DNA of 24,633 nucleotides, from positions 1 through 24,633 of the forward strand of contig JAZSDQ010000084.1 in the NCBI GenBank assembly GCA_045531235.1. The letters are read 5' to 3'. The notes under the pieces were generated by a model. The model ran no database searches, was not told the DNA's origin, and saw only the letters and a program-made list of their open reading frames with translations. The stretch's first letter is position 1; each line of letters opens with the position of its first letter. A program made the position numbers and the translations under genes. Below, in pieces: positions 1 to 6,812 of this stretch. The DNA comes from RGIG5579 sp045531235. Lineage in GTDB: Bacteria > Bacillota > Clostridia > Oscillospirales > SIG627.

Positions 1-1447
1 GGCTCTCGGCAGATTCATTGACCTTGCCATGCTGAACATCGGCGGCTATTATATCAAGGAAAACCGCATGGGCACCTTCGGTTATCTGACCCCTTGGACC
101 TTTGCGGAAGACGAAGAGGCTTGTCTTGCCGTGGGCTGGGATCCTTATCACGTGACCCAAGGCTATCCTCTCAACGACAACACCATTACCGCTTCCTCGG
201 CCCTTCAATGGGGCAACAACGTAACCCCCGCCACCGATGACGGCGAAAAAATTATGACGCTTCTTGCCTGGGACATTACGGAAAAACAGCAGAACGGGCT
301 GGGCAACACCAATCCTCAGGTATATCGCAGCGTTTTCATTACCGCTTCGGTTGCGGAGGATCTTGCAAAAACATACCCAAGCAAAAATGCCTTGGAGGAT
401 GCTCTCATTGCTACTGCAAGACGTCCTCTTTCTATGCGCGCTTATGCCAATTACTGGGCAAATACAGGCTCTCAGCAATCGGATAAATACAGCTTTGAGG
501 AATATTACGATAAGCTCCTAAGAGATCCTGCGGAATTAGCGAAGGTCACCGCCACCCCCGCATGGCTGCAGGGTGTGACGGATGACAAAACCATGGAAAC
601 CATTGCCACCATGCTGAAAGGCCAGACACCTCTTCTCGTAACAGGCGATCGGGACAGAAACAAATTCCAGGTAATGCCCGGCGGCGGCTACGTCACCGTA
701 AAAATTCAGCTTCCTGAAAACTGGAATGATCTGCTTCTTCCTTTGGGCTATGAGCCTTTGGAAAACTTTTATCTTGACGGCGCTACCCCGCCCGAAGCTA
801 CTCCCGACACGGAAAAAGAGCCTGACGGCCCTGTGGAAAACGTCTTCCTCAACGACGGCACCTACCGCGTGGTCCCCTCAGAGCAGCAATTGACGGAAGC
901 AGGCAGAGTATTGTATAATAAATCCGGGCTGACCGCCTGGAGCTTTGGCTCTCAGGAATTAAAGACCTTCCCCCTTCCCGAAAACGATATGGGCAAGATC
1001 ATCTCAAGTCTCAGTTATAATTGCAGCTTCACGGTGCAAGACGGAAAAATCATCGCCATCACCTTGCGCCCCTCCACCATGGAGAAAAAGCCAAGCAGCA
1101 ATCTTTCCGCCCTTACCAAAGAGCTTTTGGGTGACACACCCCTCTCCTTTTCCATTACCACAAAGCAAAGCAAAGAAGCAGGCGGCGTTTCCCTCAGCGG
1201 AAGCAGTCTTACCCTTTCTTCCTCCGTCACATCACTCCTTTTGAATATCAAAGGGCAAATGCAGTTGAGCGAGGATTCCACCAAAGGCTTTGCAAATTTG
1301 GAAAACGGGCTTCTCACCCTCTCTCCCGAAGCCGCTGTAGGCTCCGGGGCAAAAATCGGCATCAAAGCATCCAACGGCACTCTTTCCCTTGCCATTACGA
1401 AAAAAACCGACGATACCATCGTCATCGTCTATCAAAAAGGATCATGA
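1..1447 (+). CDS. Unrecognised protein, 3' part of gene (5' end outside window)
   Basis: The frame is open from base 2, so the true start lies upstream; the first in-window ATG (base 29) has no ribosome binding site and is probably internal. About 480 residues are visible. The first ~240 look like a globular, possibly enzymatic domain rich in Trp, Tyr and Asn (for example LLAWDITEKQQNGLGNTNP and ATARRPLSMRAYANYWANTG). A Pro/Glu/Asp-rich linker follows (TPPEATPDTEKEPDGPVE), then a Ser/Thr-rich, probably beta-rich C-terminal half with repeated short strands. I do not recognise the family and assign no function. The stop overlaps the start of the TlpA-like lipoprotein gene by four bases (ATGA), so the two are translationally coupled. 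The partners are exported or membrane redox proteins, so this protein may act outside the cytoplasm, but the N-terminus that would show a signal peptide is missing. Confidence 0.75.
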   Translation, partial: ALGRFIDLAMLNIGGYYIKENRMGTFGYLTPWTFAEDEEACLAVGWDPYHVTQGYPLNDNTITASSALQWGNNVTPATDDGEKIMTLLAWDITEKQQNGLGNTNPQVYRSVFITASVAEDLAKTYPSKNALEDALIATARRPLSMRAYANYWANTGSQQSDKYSFEEYYDKLLRDPAELAKVTATPAWLQGVTDDKTMETIATMLKGQTPLLVTGDRDRNKFQVMPGGGYVTVKIQLPENWNDLLLPLGYEPLENFYLDGATPPEATPDTEKEPDGPVENVFLNDGTYRVVPSEQQLTEAGRVLYNKSGLTAWSFGSQELKTFPLPENDMGKIISSLSYNCSFTVQDGKIIAITLRPSTMEKKPSSNLSALTKELLGDTPLSFSITTKQSKEAGGVSLSGSSLTLSSSVTSLLLNIKGQMQLSEDSTKGFANLENGLLTLSPEAAVGSGAKIGIKASNGTLSLAITKKTDDTIVIVYQKGS

Positions 1448-1998
1448 AAAAGAAACTTTTATCAATTCTAACCATTCTCCTCTCCTTGATTTGCCTGATG
1501 AGCTGCCAGAGGGAGCCGGGCGCCCATTCTCAGCAAAAAAAAGAGGCTGTTTTCCACGATTTTGCCGCCAACGATCTTGACGGCAACATCGTTACCGAAA
1601 GCATTTTGAAAGAAAAAAAGCTGACGATGATCAATATCTGGGCAACCTTCTGCGGTCCTTGTATCCGTGAAATGCCTGCTCTCGGAAAGCTTTCCGAGGA
1701 ATTCGGAAGTGATATGCAGATCATCGGCATCGTTCTGGATCTATGCGATGGAAACGGCAATATTCTCCCCGATAAAAAAGCTTTGGCACTGGATATCATC
1801 GGAGAAACGGGAGCCGATTATCTTCACCTTGTTCCGTCAAGCTCCTTGAACGCGGCGTATCTTGACGGCGTAATGTCCGTCCCCGAAACCCTGTTCGTTG
1901 ACAGCGAGGGCTATATCATCGGCGAAAGCTATATGGGCGCAAGAAGCGAAAAAGAATGGAGAAGCATCATAGAATCCTATCTGGAGAAAACAGAATGA
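1444..1998 (+). CDS. TlpA-family thioredoxin-like lipoprotein
   Basis: A 184-residue extracytoplasmic thiol-disulfide oxidoreductase. The N-terminus is a lipoprotein signal peptide (MKKK, hydrophobic run, LMSC) with the lipidated Cys at residue 21. A thioredoxin fold follows, with active site WATFCGPC (Cys70 and Cys73) and the cis-proline region VPETLFVD near residue 147. Length and order match TlpA/ResA/AhpC-TSA proteins tethered outside the membrane. Known members reduce or exchange disulfides on exported proteins, using electrons from a membrane partner. The start overlaps the upstream stop (ATGA) behind AAGGA, and the stop overlaps the next small gene the same way. The likely electron partner is the membrane ferredoxin protein two genes downstream (inference); no CcdA-type gene is visible. 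Family call secure, substrate unknown. Confidence 0.93.
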   Translation: MKKKLLSILTILLSLICLMSCQREPGAHSQQKKEAVFHDFAANDLDGNIVTESILKEKKLTMINIWATFCGPCIREMPALGKLSEEFGSDMQIIGIVLDLCDGNGNILPDKKALALDIIGETGADYLHLVPSSSLNAAYLDGVMSVPETLFVDSEGYIIGESYMGARSEKEWRSIIESYLEKTE

Positions 1999-2135
1999 AA
2001 AAAAGAAATCTTCTTTCCCTGGTTTTCCTTTTGCTCGGCATCCTTCTCATTCTTCTCGGCGCCATTCGAGGAGAATGTCAAGGCGTTTGGGAAAAAGCGG
2101 TAAGAATCTGTCTGGAGTGTATCGGAATTGGATAA
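1995..2135 (+). CDS. CD1871A-like CXXC-motif membrane microprotein (46 aa)
   Basis: A very short gene. It begins at the ATG overlapping the TlpA stop (ATGA) and has GGAG eight bases upstream. The product has a positively charged start (MKKRN), one hydrophobic segment at about residues 6-23, a short RGEC stretch, and the C-terminus ICLECIGIG with a CxxC pair (Cys39, Cys42); a further Cys is at residue 28. The single transmembrane helix plus terminal CLECIGIG matches my recollection of the small family annotated as CD1871A-type CXXC motif-containing proteins, which occur beside TlpA and 4Fe-4S membrane proteins in clostridia. Function is unknown; position suggests a thiol or metal relay between lipoprotein and membrane ferredoxin protein. 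The next gene starts inside its last codons, so three successive genes overlap. Confidence 0.85.
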   Translation: MKKRNLLSLVFLLLGILLILLGAIRGECQGVWEKAVRICLECIGIG

Positions 2136-2991
2136 AAAAAGAAAACTTCCCCGCGGAAAGCTGAGACTTTTGATTCAATGCGCTTTTGCCGCACTGAACA
2201 ATGGCTATCTGCAAGGCTTTCTCAAGGGAAAGATCTACACGGGACCACTGAAGGTCCTCTGCGCCCCCGGGCTGAATTGTTATTCCTGTCCCGGTGCCAT
2301 CACCGCCTGCCCCATCGGCGCCTTGCAAGCGGTGTTGGGAAGCAGTTCTTTTCATATTTCCCTTTATGTTTTCGGATTTCTAACCGTATTCGGATCTCTT
2401 TTCGGCAGACTGATCTGCGGCTTTCTTTGTCCCTTCGGACTTATTCAGGATCTTTTCTTTAAAATTCCCTTTATTAAGAAGCTGCGCCGATTGCCCGGCG
2501 AAAAATATCTTCGCTTTCTCCGCTTTGTTTTGCTTGGCGTTTTTGTGTTCCTGCTGCCGATGGTAGTGGCCGATGCCGTAGGAATCGGTGATCCCTGGTA
2601 CTGTAAATACGTCTGTCCCGCAGGAACGCTGGAAGCGGGAATTCCCTTGGTTCTTATGAATCAAGGACTGAGAAAAGCCGTAGGCTTTCTCTACACGTGG
2701 AAGCTTGTGATTCTCGGCGCCGTCCTACTTCTTTCCGCGATCCTCTACCGTCCTTTCTGCCGCTACCTTTGCCCCTTGGGCGCCATTTACGGTCTGTTCA
2801 ACCGCTTCGCCCTGTACCGCTACAAAATAGATGAAAGCAAGTGTATTTCCTGCGGAAGATGTCAAAAGGCCTGCGAAATAAATATCCCCGTATGGAAAAA
2901 GCCAAACAGCATGGACTGTATCCGCTGCGGAAAATGTCGGGATGCATGCCCTACAAGCGCCATCCAAGCAAAATTTACCGTAAAAAAATAA
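2128..2991 (+). CDS. Polytopic membrane 4Fe-4S ferredoxin protein (NapH/NosR-like)
   Basis: A 287-residue membrane electron-transfer protein. Hydrophobic segments lie at about 72-95, 132-152 and 190-208. Cys-rich motifs sit at the membrane edges: CYSC with a downstream CPIG (51-61), CGFLCP (97-101), CKYVCP (159-163) and CRYLCP (211-215). Two classical ferredoxin clusters follow at the C-terminus (Cys239, 242, 245, 249 and Cys264, 267, 270, 274). This layout is typical of NapH/NosR/RdxA/CcoG-type proteins that move electrons between cytoplasm and membrane. The start is TTG at 2128, overlapping the microprotein gene by eight bases, with GGAG about ten bases upstream; no ATG fits before the conserved region. 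Likely role (inference): feeding ferredoxin-level electrons to the TlpA-like lipoprotein and microprotein. It closes the cluster before a bidirectional terminator. Confidence 0.92.
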   Translation: MDKKRKLPRGKLRLLIQCAFAALNNGYLQGFLKGKIYTGPLKVLCAPGLNCYSCPGAITACPIGALQAVLGSSSFHISLYVFGFLTVFGSLFGRLICGFLCPFGLIQDLFFKIPFIKKLRRLPGEKYLRFLRFVLLGVFVFLLPMVVADAVGIGDPWYCKYVCPAGTLEAGIPLVLMNQGLRKAVGFLYTWKLVILGAVLLLSAILYRPFCRYLCPLGAIYGLFNRFALYRYKIDESKCISCGRCQKACEINIPVWKKPNSMDCIRCGKCRDACPTSAIQAKFTVKK

Positions 2992-3017
2992 AAAAGCGTG
3001 CATTGCACGCTTTTTTT
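2991..3017. terminator. Bidirectional intrinsic terminator
   Basis: Stem GCGTGC/GCACGC with loop ATT (2996-3010), flanked by an A run on the left and a T run on the right, so it can stop transcription from both sides. It lies between the convergent ends of the membrane ferredoxin gene and the antiporter gene. Confidence 0.9.
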
Positions 3018-3034
3018 ATTTTGATTTTTATGAA

Positions 3035-4063
3035 TTAAAAGATTCCCAGCGCAATCAAAACCTGGAGAACTACGAAAGCTGCATAAATGCCGAGAAGGGT
3101 AACACCCTGCCAACGGCGGAGCTTTCCTTTGAAAATGGCGGGGAGAGTCATCAGCGCCATAACGGCTACCATCAAAGGAATTTCTATCAGCTGAGAAGCA
3201 TTGAAGCCAAACAGCTTGCTTCCCTCGGGAACTACAAAGGGAGAAAGGGTAACTGCCGCTCCGGAAACCAATACCAGATTGAAAATATTCGCACCGATAA
3301 TATTACCGAGAGACAGCGCGCCGTGCCCCTTCAAAAGAGCCGTAACAGCGGTTACCAATTCGGGCAAGGAGGTACAAAGCGCAACGACGGTAACACCTAC
3401 AACCTCAGTGGGAATACCCGCCATGGTTGCCAGAGAAACAGAAGAGCCTTCCAGCATATCTGCACCTACTGCAATCAGCGCAGCACTGGCGATCAGTACG
3501 ATCACGTCCTTCAGAAGAGAGCTTTTCTTTTCCTCTTCTTCCTCTTCGGCATGCGCTTCCTCGGGATTCTTGAATCCTTTGTAAATGGTCATTGCCATAT
3601 ATACGGCAAATACCAGAAGCATTACAATTCCAAGCCATCTGTCAAAACGGCCGAAAACGTATGCCGCAACCATATAAATGGCGGCAGAAACAAAGAAGAA
3701 CAGAACAGGGGTAACGATCGCCTTTTTGTTGACCGGTGCAGGTCGAATTGCAATGGTCAGCGCAGCAATCAGCGAGGTATTGCAGATGATGGAGCCAATG
3801 GCGTTGCCGTAAGCAATAGCGCCATTGTTATTCAAAGCAGCGGTGACGGAAACCATAACTTCGGGAAGGGTGGTGCCGATGGATACCACCGTAGCACCGA
3901 TAATAATTTCGGGTACGCGGAAACGCTTTGCGATTCCCACTGCGCTGTCTACAAACCAGTCGCCGCCCTTAATGAGCAAGACAACTCCTACAGCAAACAG
4001 CAAGAGAGATCCCCAAAGTCCGTCAGTCAATCCGTCATACCACGCAAAAAACTGTTCAATCAT
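3035..4063 (-). CDS. Calcium/sodium antiporter, CaCA family (YrbG-like)
   Basis: A 342-residue inner-membrane cation exchanger. It carries the two family alpha repeats: GATVVSIGTTLPEV (residues 56-69) and VTVVALCTSLPEL (224-236). Each is followed by a GN..GS/GAN segment (YGNAIGSIICN and LGNIIGANIFN). The acidic residue in each (S/T)LPE motif is the expected Ca2+/Na+ ligand. About ten hydrophobic segments are present, and the halves are joined by a very acidic, probably cytoplasmic loop (residues 168-180, EEAHAEEEEEEKK) that may bind cations. Length fits bacterial YrbG-type exchangers. The ATG is preceded by AAGGAGA at seven bases. It is a single gene with its own promoter, divergent from ychF. 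Ion specificity (Ca2+ or another divalent against Na+ or H+) cannot be read from sequence alone. Confidence 0.95.
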   Translation of the reverse strand: MIEQFFAWYDGLTDGLWGSLLLFAVGVVLLIKGGDWFVDSAVGIAKRFRVPEIIIGATVVSIGTTLPEVMVSVTAALNNNGAIAYGNAIGSIICNTSLIAALTIAIRPAPVNKKAIVTPVLFFFVSAAIYMVAAYVFGRFDRWLGIVMLLVFAVYMAMTIYKGFKNPEEAHAEEEEEEKKSSLLKDVIVLIASAALIAVGADMLEGSSVSLATMAGIPTEVVGVTVVALCTSLPELVTAVTALLKGHGALSLGNIIGANIFNLVLVSGAAVTLSPFVVPEGSKLFGFNASQLIEIPLMVAVMALMTLPAIFKGKLRRWQGVTLLGIYAAFVVLQVLIALGIF

Positions 4064-4138
4064 AATAGATTCTCCTTATATTGCATTATTTAACAAAAAA
4101 ATCATAACAGCAAAAGCTGTCTTACCTTTGTCGTTCAC

Positions 4139-4167
4139 ATCTTAACACGTATTTTGTCGAAAAGCAA
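4139..4167 (-). promoter_or_regulatory. Promoter of the Ca2+/Na+ antiporter gene
   Basis: On the minus strand, TTGCTT (4162-4167), 17-base spacer, TAAGAT (4139-4144). A short inverted repeat (ACAGC/GCTGT, loop AAAA, 4107-4120) lies in the predicted 5' leader; its role is unknown. The -35 is weak, so confidence is moderate. Confidence 0.5.
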
Positions 4168-4229
4168 TAGAATTTTATAAATACTTATATTAATATGTAG
4201 ATAATCTGCATTTTAGAACAGAAACACCC

Positions 4230-4258
4230 TTGCCATTCCTTCTTTTTTGTGATACAAT
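4230..4258 (+). promoter_or_regulatory. Promoter of ychF
   Basis: TTGCCA (4230-4235), 17-base spacer, TACAAT (4253-4258) with an extended -10 TG one base before it. Transcription would start near 4265, giving a short leader holding AAGGAG eight bases before the ychF ATG. Confidence 0.8.
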
Positions 4259-4287
4259 GTCCTCGCAACAAATAAGGAGATAAAAAA

Positions 4288-5391
4288 ATGAAATTAGGTA
4301 TCGTGGGGCTTCCCAACGTGGGAAAAAGCACCCTTTTCAACGCAATGACAGGCGGCGGCGCGCAGGCTGCCAACTACCCTTTCTGTACCATTGAGCCAAA
4401 CGTTGGCGTGGTTCCCGTTCCCGACAAGCGGCTGGATAAGCTTGCGGAAATGTACGATCCGGATAAGATCACTCCTGCCGTCATTGAATTTGTAGATATT
4501 GCAGGTCTTGTCAAGGGCGCAAGCCAGGGGGAAGGCCTTGGCAATAAATTCCTTTCTCATATCCGAGAGGTAGATGCGGTCATTCACGTGGTACGCTGCT
4601 TTGAAGATGCAGATATCGTTCACGTGGACAAAGATATTGACCCCGTCAGAGATGCGGATATCATCAATATGGAACTGATTCTTTCCGATATCGAGATCCT
4701 CGACCGCCGACTGGACCGCGCGAAAAAGCGCCTCAAGGGCGATAAGAGCGCGCAAACGGAAATTGACCTTGTGGAAAAGCTTCTTAATAGGCTGAACGAG
4801 GGCAAATGCCCCCGCGGCCTTGAATTTAGTGAAACGGAAGAAGTTCTCCTCACGGAGATGCCCCTTCTTTCTATGAAACCTCAGATCTTTGCCGCCAACG
4901 TATCCGAGGAGGATATTAAGGCAGGGGACAGTCTCGGGGAACAGAATCCTCACTTTGCCGCCCTGCGTGAATACGCCAAGGAAAGCGGCAATGAGATCAT
5001 TCCCATTTGCGCAAAGATTGAATCGGAACTGGCAGAGCTCCCCCCCGAAGACAGAGCGTTCTTCCTGGAGGATCTGGGCATTACCCACGCAGGTCTTGAT
5101 AATCTTGTTACCGCAAGCTACTCCCTTCTCGGCCTCATCAGCTATCTTACCGCAGGCAAACCCGAGGTAAGAGCCTGGACCATCACCCGCGGCACGCTGG
5201 CGCCTCAAGCTGCAGGCAAGATCCACTCGGATTTTGAGCGTGGCTTTATCCGTGCCGAAGTAGTATCTTACGATGATCTCATTTCCTGCGGCTCTATGGC
5301 AGCCGTCCGTGAAAAGGGCCTTCTCCGTTCCGAAGGCAAGGAATACGTCGTTCAGGACGGCGACGTGGTCCTCTTCCGCTTCAACGTATAA
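4288..5391 (+). CDS. ychF: Redox-responsive translation-associated GTPase/ATPase YchF
   Basis: A 367-residue Obg-related P-loop protein of the YchF/OLA1 family. G1 is GLPNVGKS (residues 7-14). G3 is DIAGLVKGAS (from 70), the family form. The guanine-specificity position reads NVSE (204-207) rather than NKxD, matching YchF proteins, which prefer ATP. A helical coiled-coil stretch lies between about residues 120 and 175, and the C-terminus (about 280-365) is the TGS domain ending in VLFRFNV. Known members bind ribosomes and influence translation and oxidative-stress responses. Full length. The ATG has AAGGAG eight bases upstream and is preceded by a strong promoter; the gene is followed by its own terminator, so it is probably monocistronic. 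Confidence 0.98.
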   Translation: MKLGIVGLPNVGKSTLFNAMTGGGAQAANYPFCTIEPNVGVVPVPDKRLDKLAEMYDPDKITPAVIEFVDIAGLVKGASQGEGLGNKFLSHIREVDAVIHVVRCFEDADIVHVDKDIDPVRDADIINMELILSDIEILDRRLDRAKKRLKGDKSAQTEIDLVEKLLNRLNEGKCPRGLEFSETEEVLLTEMPLLSMKPQIFAANVSEEDIKAGDSLGEQNPHFAALREYAKESGNEIIPICAKIESELAELPPEDRAFFLEDLGITHAGLDNLVTASYSLLGLISYLTAGKPEVRAWTITRGTLAPQAAGKIHSDFERGFIRAEVVSYDDLISCGSMAAVREKGLLRSEGKEYVVQDGDVVLFRFNV

Positions 5392-5419
5392 AAAAAGTCT
5401 GTGTTTCCACAGACTTTTT
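5391..5419 (+). terminator. Intrinsic terminator after ychF
   Basis: Stem GTCTGTG/CACAGAC with loop TTTC (5397-5414) followed by TTTTTA and preceded by an A run. It starts immediately after the ychF stop codon. Confidence 0.9.
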
Positions 5420-5441
5420 ATCTCCATTTTTTGAGGTACCA

Positions 5442-6677
5442 ATGAAACGACTGATCCCTCTTCTTATATTGATCTTTCTTCTTTTCGCCGCCATCTCTTG
5501 CGGCAAGGAAGCGCCCGAAACCATTGGCAATACGGTTACGGAAGAAAAAGAAACGCTTTTTCAAACGGAGGAAAAGGAAACGCTTCCCGAAACCTCGGAA
5601 AGCATTACCACTACTACAACTCCCTCTACAACCACAACGGCGCCAACAACCACCACCAAAAAGCCGACGACAACTACAGCCCCCGCAACCACCACCAAAA
5701 AGCCTACAACCACTACAAAAGTTCCCGTTACCACAACGAAAAAAGAGGAGTCCTACAGCTACACTCCCACCCTCAATTATACCCGACTTCCCGAGGGTGC
5801 CGGGGATCTGTACAACACCCCTGCAGGTGGCATTACGGGAAATGAAAATCTTTATAAAAAAATGGTAAACGCCTATTTGAATTATGAGACCCGCGTTCCC
5901 ATTGCCGAAAACGAAAGCCCCTTCGGCGTACTGAATATGCTGCGCTTTCACTTTCCTCTCTTTTTTGCCGATACCAAGATCACGGTGGATTTTGCCTCTA
6001 CTTTAGAATATGCCAATATCACCTACACCACCACTCGCGCTGAGCATTTCAGGCTCATTGAAACATTTGAAAAAAGGATCCAATCCTTCCTTGCCGCGCC
6101 CATCGGCGAAACCGATGCAGAAAAAGCGCTGACGGCGTATATCCGCTATTGCGAAAGTCTGGATTACGATGAAGCCTTGGCAGAGATTCCCTTGAGCTGG
6201 GACTATCTCTATTACGAGGACAATCCTCGCTACAACGAGGGCTACCGCGCCTTGATGGAAGGCAAGGGCGTTTGCTCCGGCTTTGCCATCGGCTACAGCT
6301 TTCTTCTCTCCCAAATGGGATTGGATTCCTACACCGTCTTTGCCGACGGCACACGGGATGCCCACGCCTGGACGGCGATGAAGCTTTCCGATAAATGGTA
6401 TTTTGCCGATCCTACGGCAGATGCCCGGTGGCCGGGGATGACAAACCCCATTTTCCGTTTCGGCGGCAACGTCACCGAGCGCCTTGTGGCAGGCTATCCC
6501 AAAGAAGGCTGGCGCTTTTCCAATCTGACCAATACCCAGGATTTTCGACCCTTCACCGACGGCAGATTTACACAGCTTTACGAAAAGCAAGGCTACGCGC
6601 CCACCATTGACTACGACGCCCACACGGTGAAATTTAAGAGTCCCAACACCTTTACTTATACCCTCTCTCTGGCATAA
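5442..6677 (+). CDS. Lipoprotein with Thr-rich stalk and transglutaminase-like domain
   Basis: A 411-residue surface protein. The signal peptide ends in the lipobox AISC (lipid Cys20). Residues about 56-101 form a low-complexity stalk of Thr with Lys-Pro and Ala-Pro spacers, followed by a tyrosine-containing segment. The C-terminal half holds a transglutaminase/protease-like core: GKGVCSGFAIGYSFLL with Cys278, DAHAWTAMK with His308, and WYFADPTAD with Asp323, the expected Cys-His-Asp triad. Such domains in clostridial surface proteins act as cysteine peptidases or crosslinkers; here the substrate is unknown. The stalk probably lifts the domain away from the membrane through the cell wall. GAGGT precedes the ATG. 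No clear promoter lies in the 20 bases after the ychF terminator, so expression may depend on partial read-through. The triad is intact, so it is probably active. Confidence 0.92.
   Translation: MKRLIPLLILIFLLFAAISCGKEAPETIGNTVTEEKETLFQTEEKETLPETSESITTTTTPSTTTTAPTTTTKKPTTTTAPATTTKKPTTTTKVPVTTTKKEESYSYTPTLNYTRLPEGAGDLYNTPAGGITGNENLYKKMVNAYLNYETRVPIAENESPFGVLNMLRFHFPLFFADTKITVDFASTLEYANITYTTTRAEHFRLIETFEKRIQSFLAAPIGETDAEKALTAYIRYCESLDYDEALAEIPLSWDYLYYEDNPRYNEGYRALMEGKGVCSGFAIGYSFLLSQMGLDSYTVFADGTRDAHAWTAMKLSDKWYFADPTADARWPGMTNPIFRFGGNVTERLVAGYPKEGWRFSNLTNTQDFRPFTDGRFTQLYEKQGYAPTIDYDAHTVKFKSPNTFTYTLSLA
5607..5744 (+). repeat. Low-complexity Thr-codon repeat (protein stalk)
   Basis: An ACC/ACT/ACA-rich stretch encoding Thr runs separated by KKP, AP and KVPV units. 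It is an imperfect in-frame repeat, prone to length change by slippage, and encodes the stalk of the transglutaminase lipoprotein. Confidence 0.85.
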
Positions 6678-6680
6678 AAA

Positions 6681-6709
6681 AGCCTTTCCAAAAGGAAAGG
6701 CTTTTTTTT
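6681..6709 (+). terminator. Intrinsic terminator after the transglutaminase gene
   Basis: Stem AGCCTTTCC/GGAAAGGCT with loop AAAA (6681-6702), then a run of T. Confidence 0.92.
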
Positions 6710-6729
6710 CGGAAAAATTGGAAAACCCA

Positions 6730-6758
6730 TTGACACCCCCTGCAAATAAGGGTAAAAT
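6730..6758 (+). promoter_or_regulatory. Promoter of the MATE-desulfoferrodoxin-GNAT operon
   Basis: TTGACA (6730-6735), 17-base spacer, TAAAAT (6753-6758), close to the sigma-A consensus. It gives a leader of about 48 bases ending in GGGAG eight bases before the MATE start. Confidence 0.85.
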
Positions 6759-6812
6759 CAAGGCAACAAGCCATCAAGCAAAATATGAAGCAACGCTTCG
6801 GGAGATTTTATC

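Noticed and set aside
4294..5442. 382-codon minus-strand frame over ychF
   Set aside because: Antisense shadow of a textbook YchF gene.
5607..5744. Possible short-repeat array or CRISPR-like element
   Set aside because: The repeats are in-frame Thr codons of variable spacing without unique spacers; they encode a protein stalk.
5418..5951. Cys/Gly-rich minus-strand frame (apparent metallothionein-like repeats)
   Set aside because: The Cys/Gly pattern is the complement of the Thr-rich stalk codons of the transglutaminase lipoprotein.
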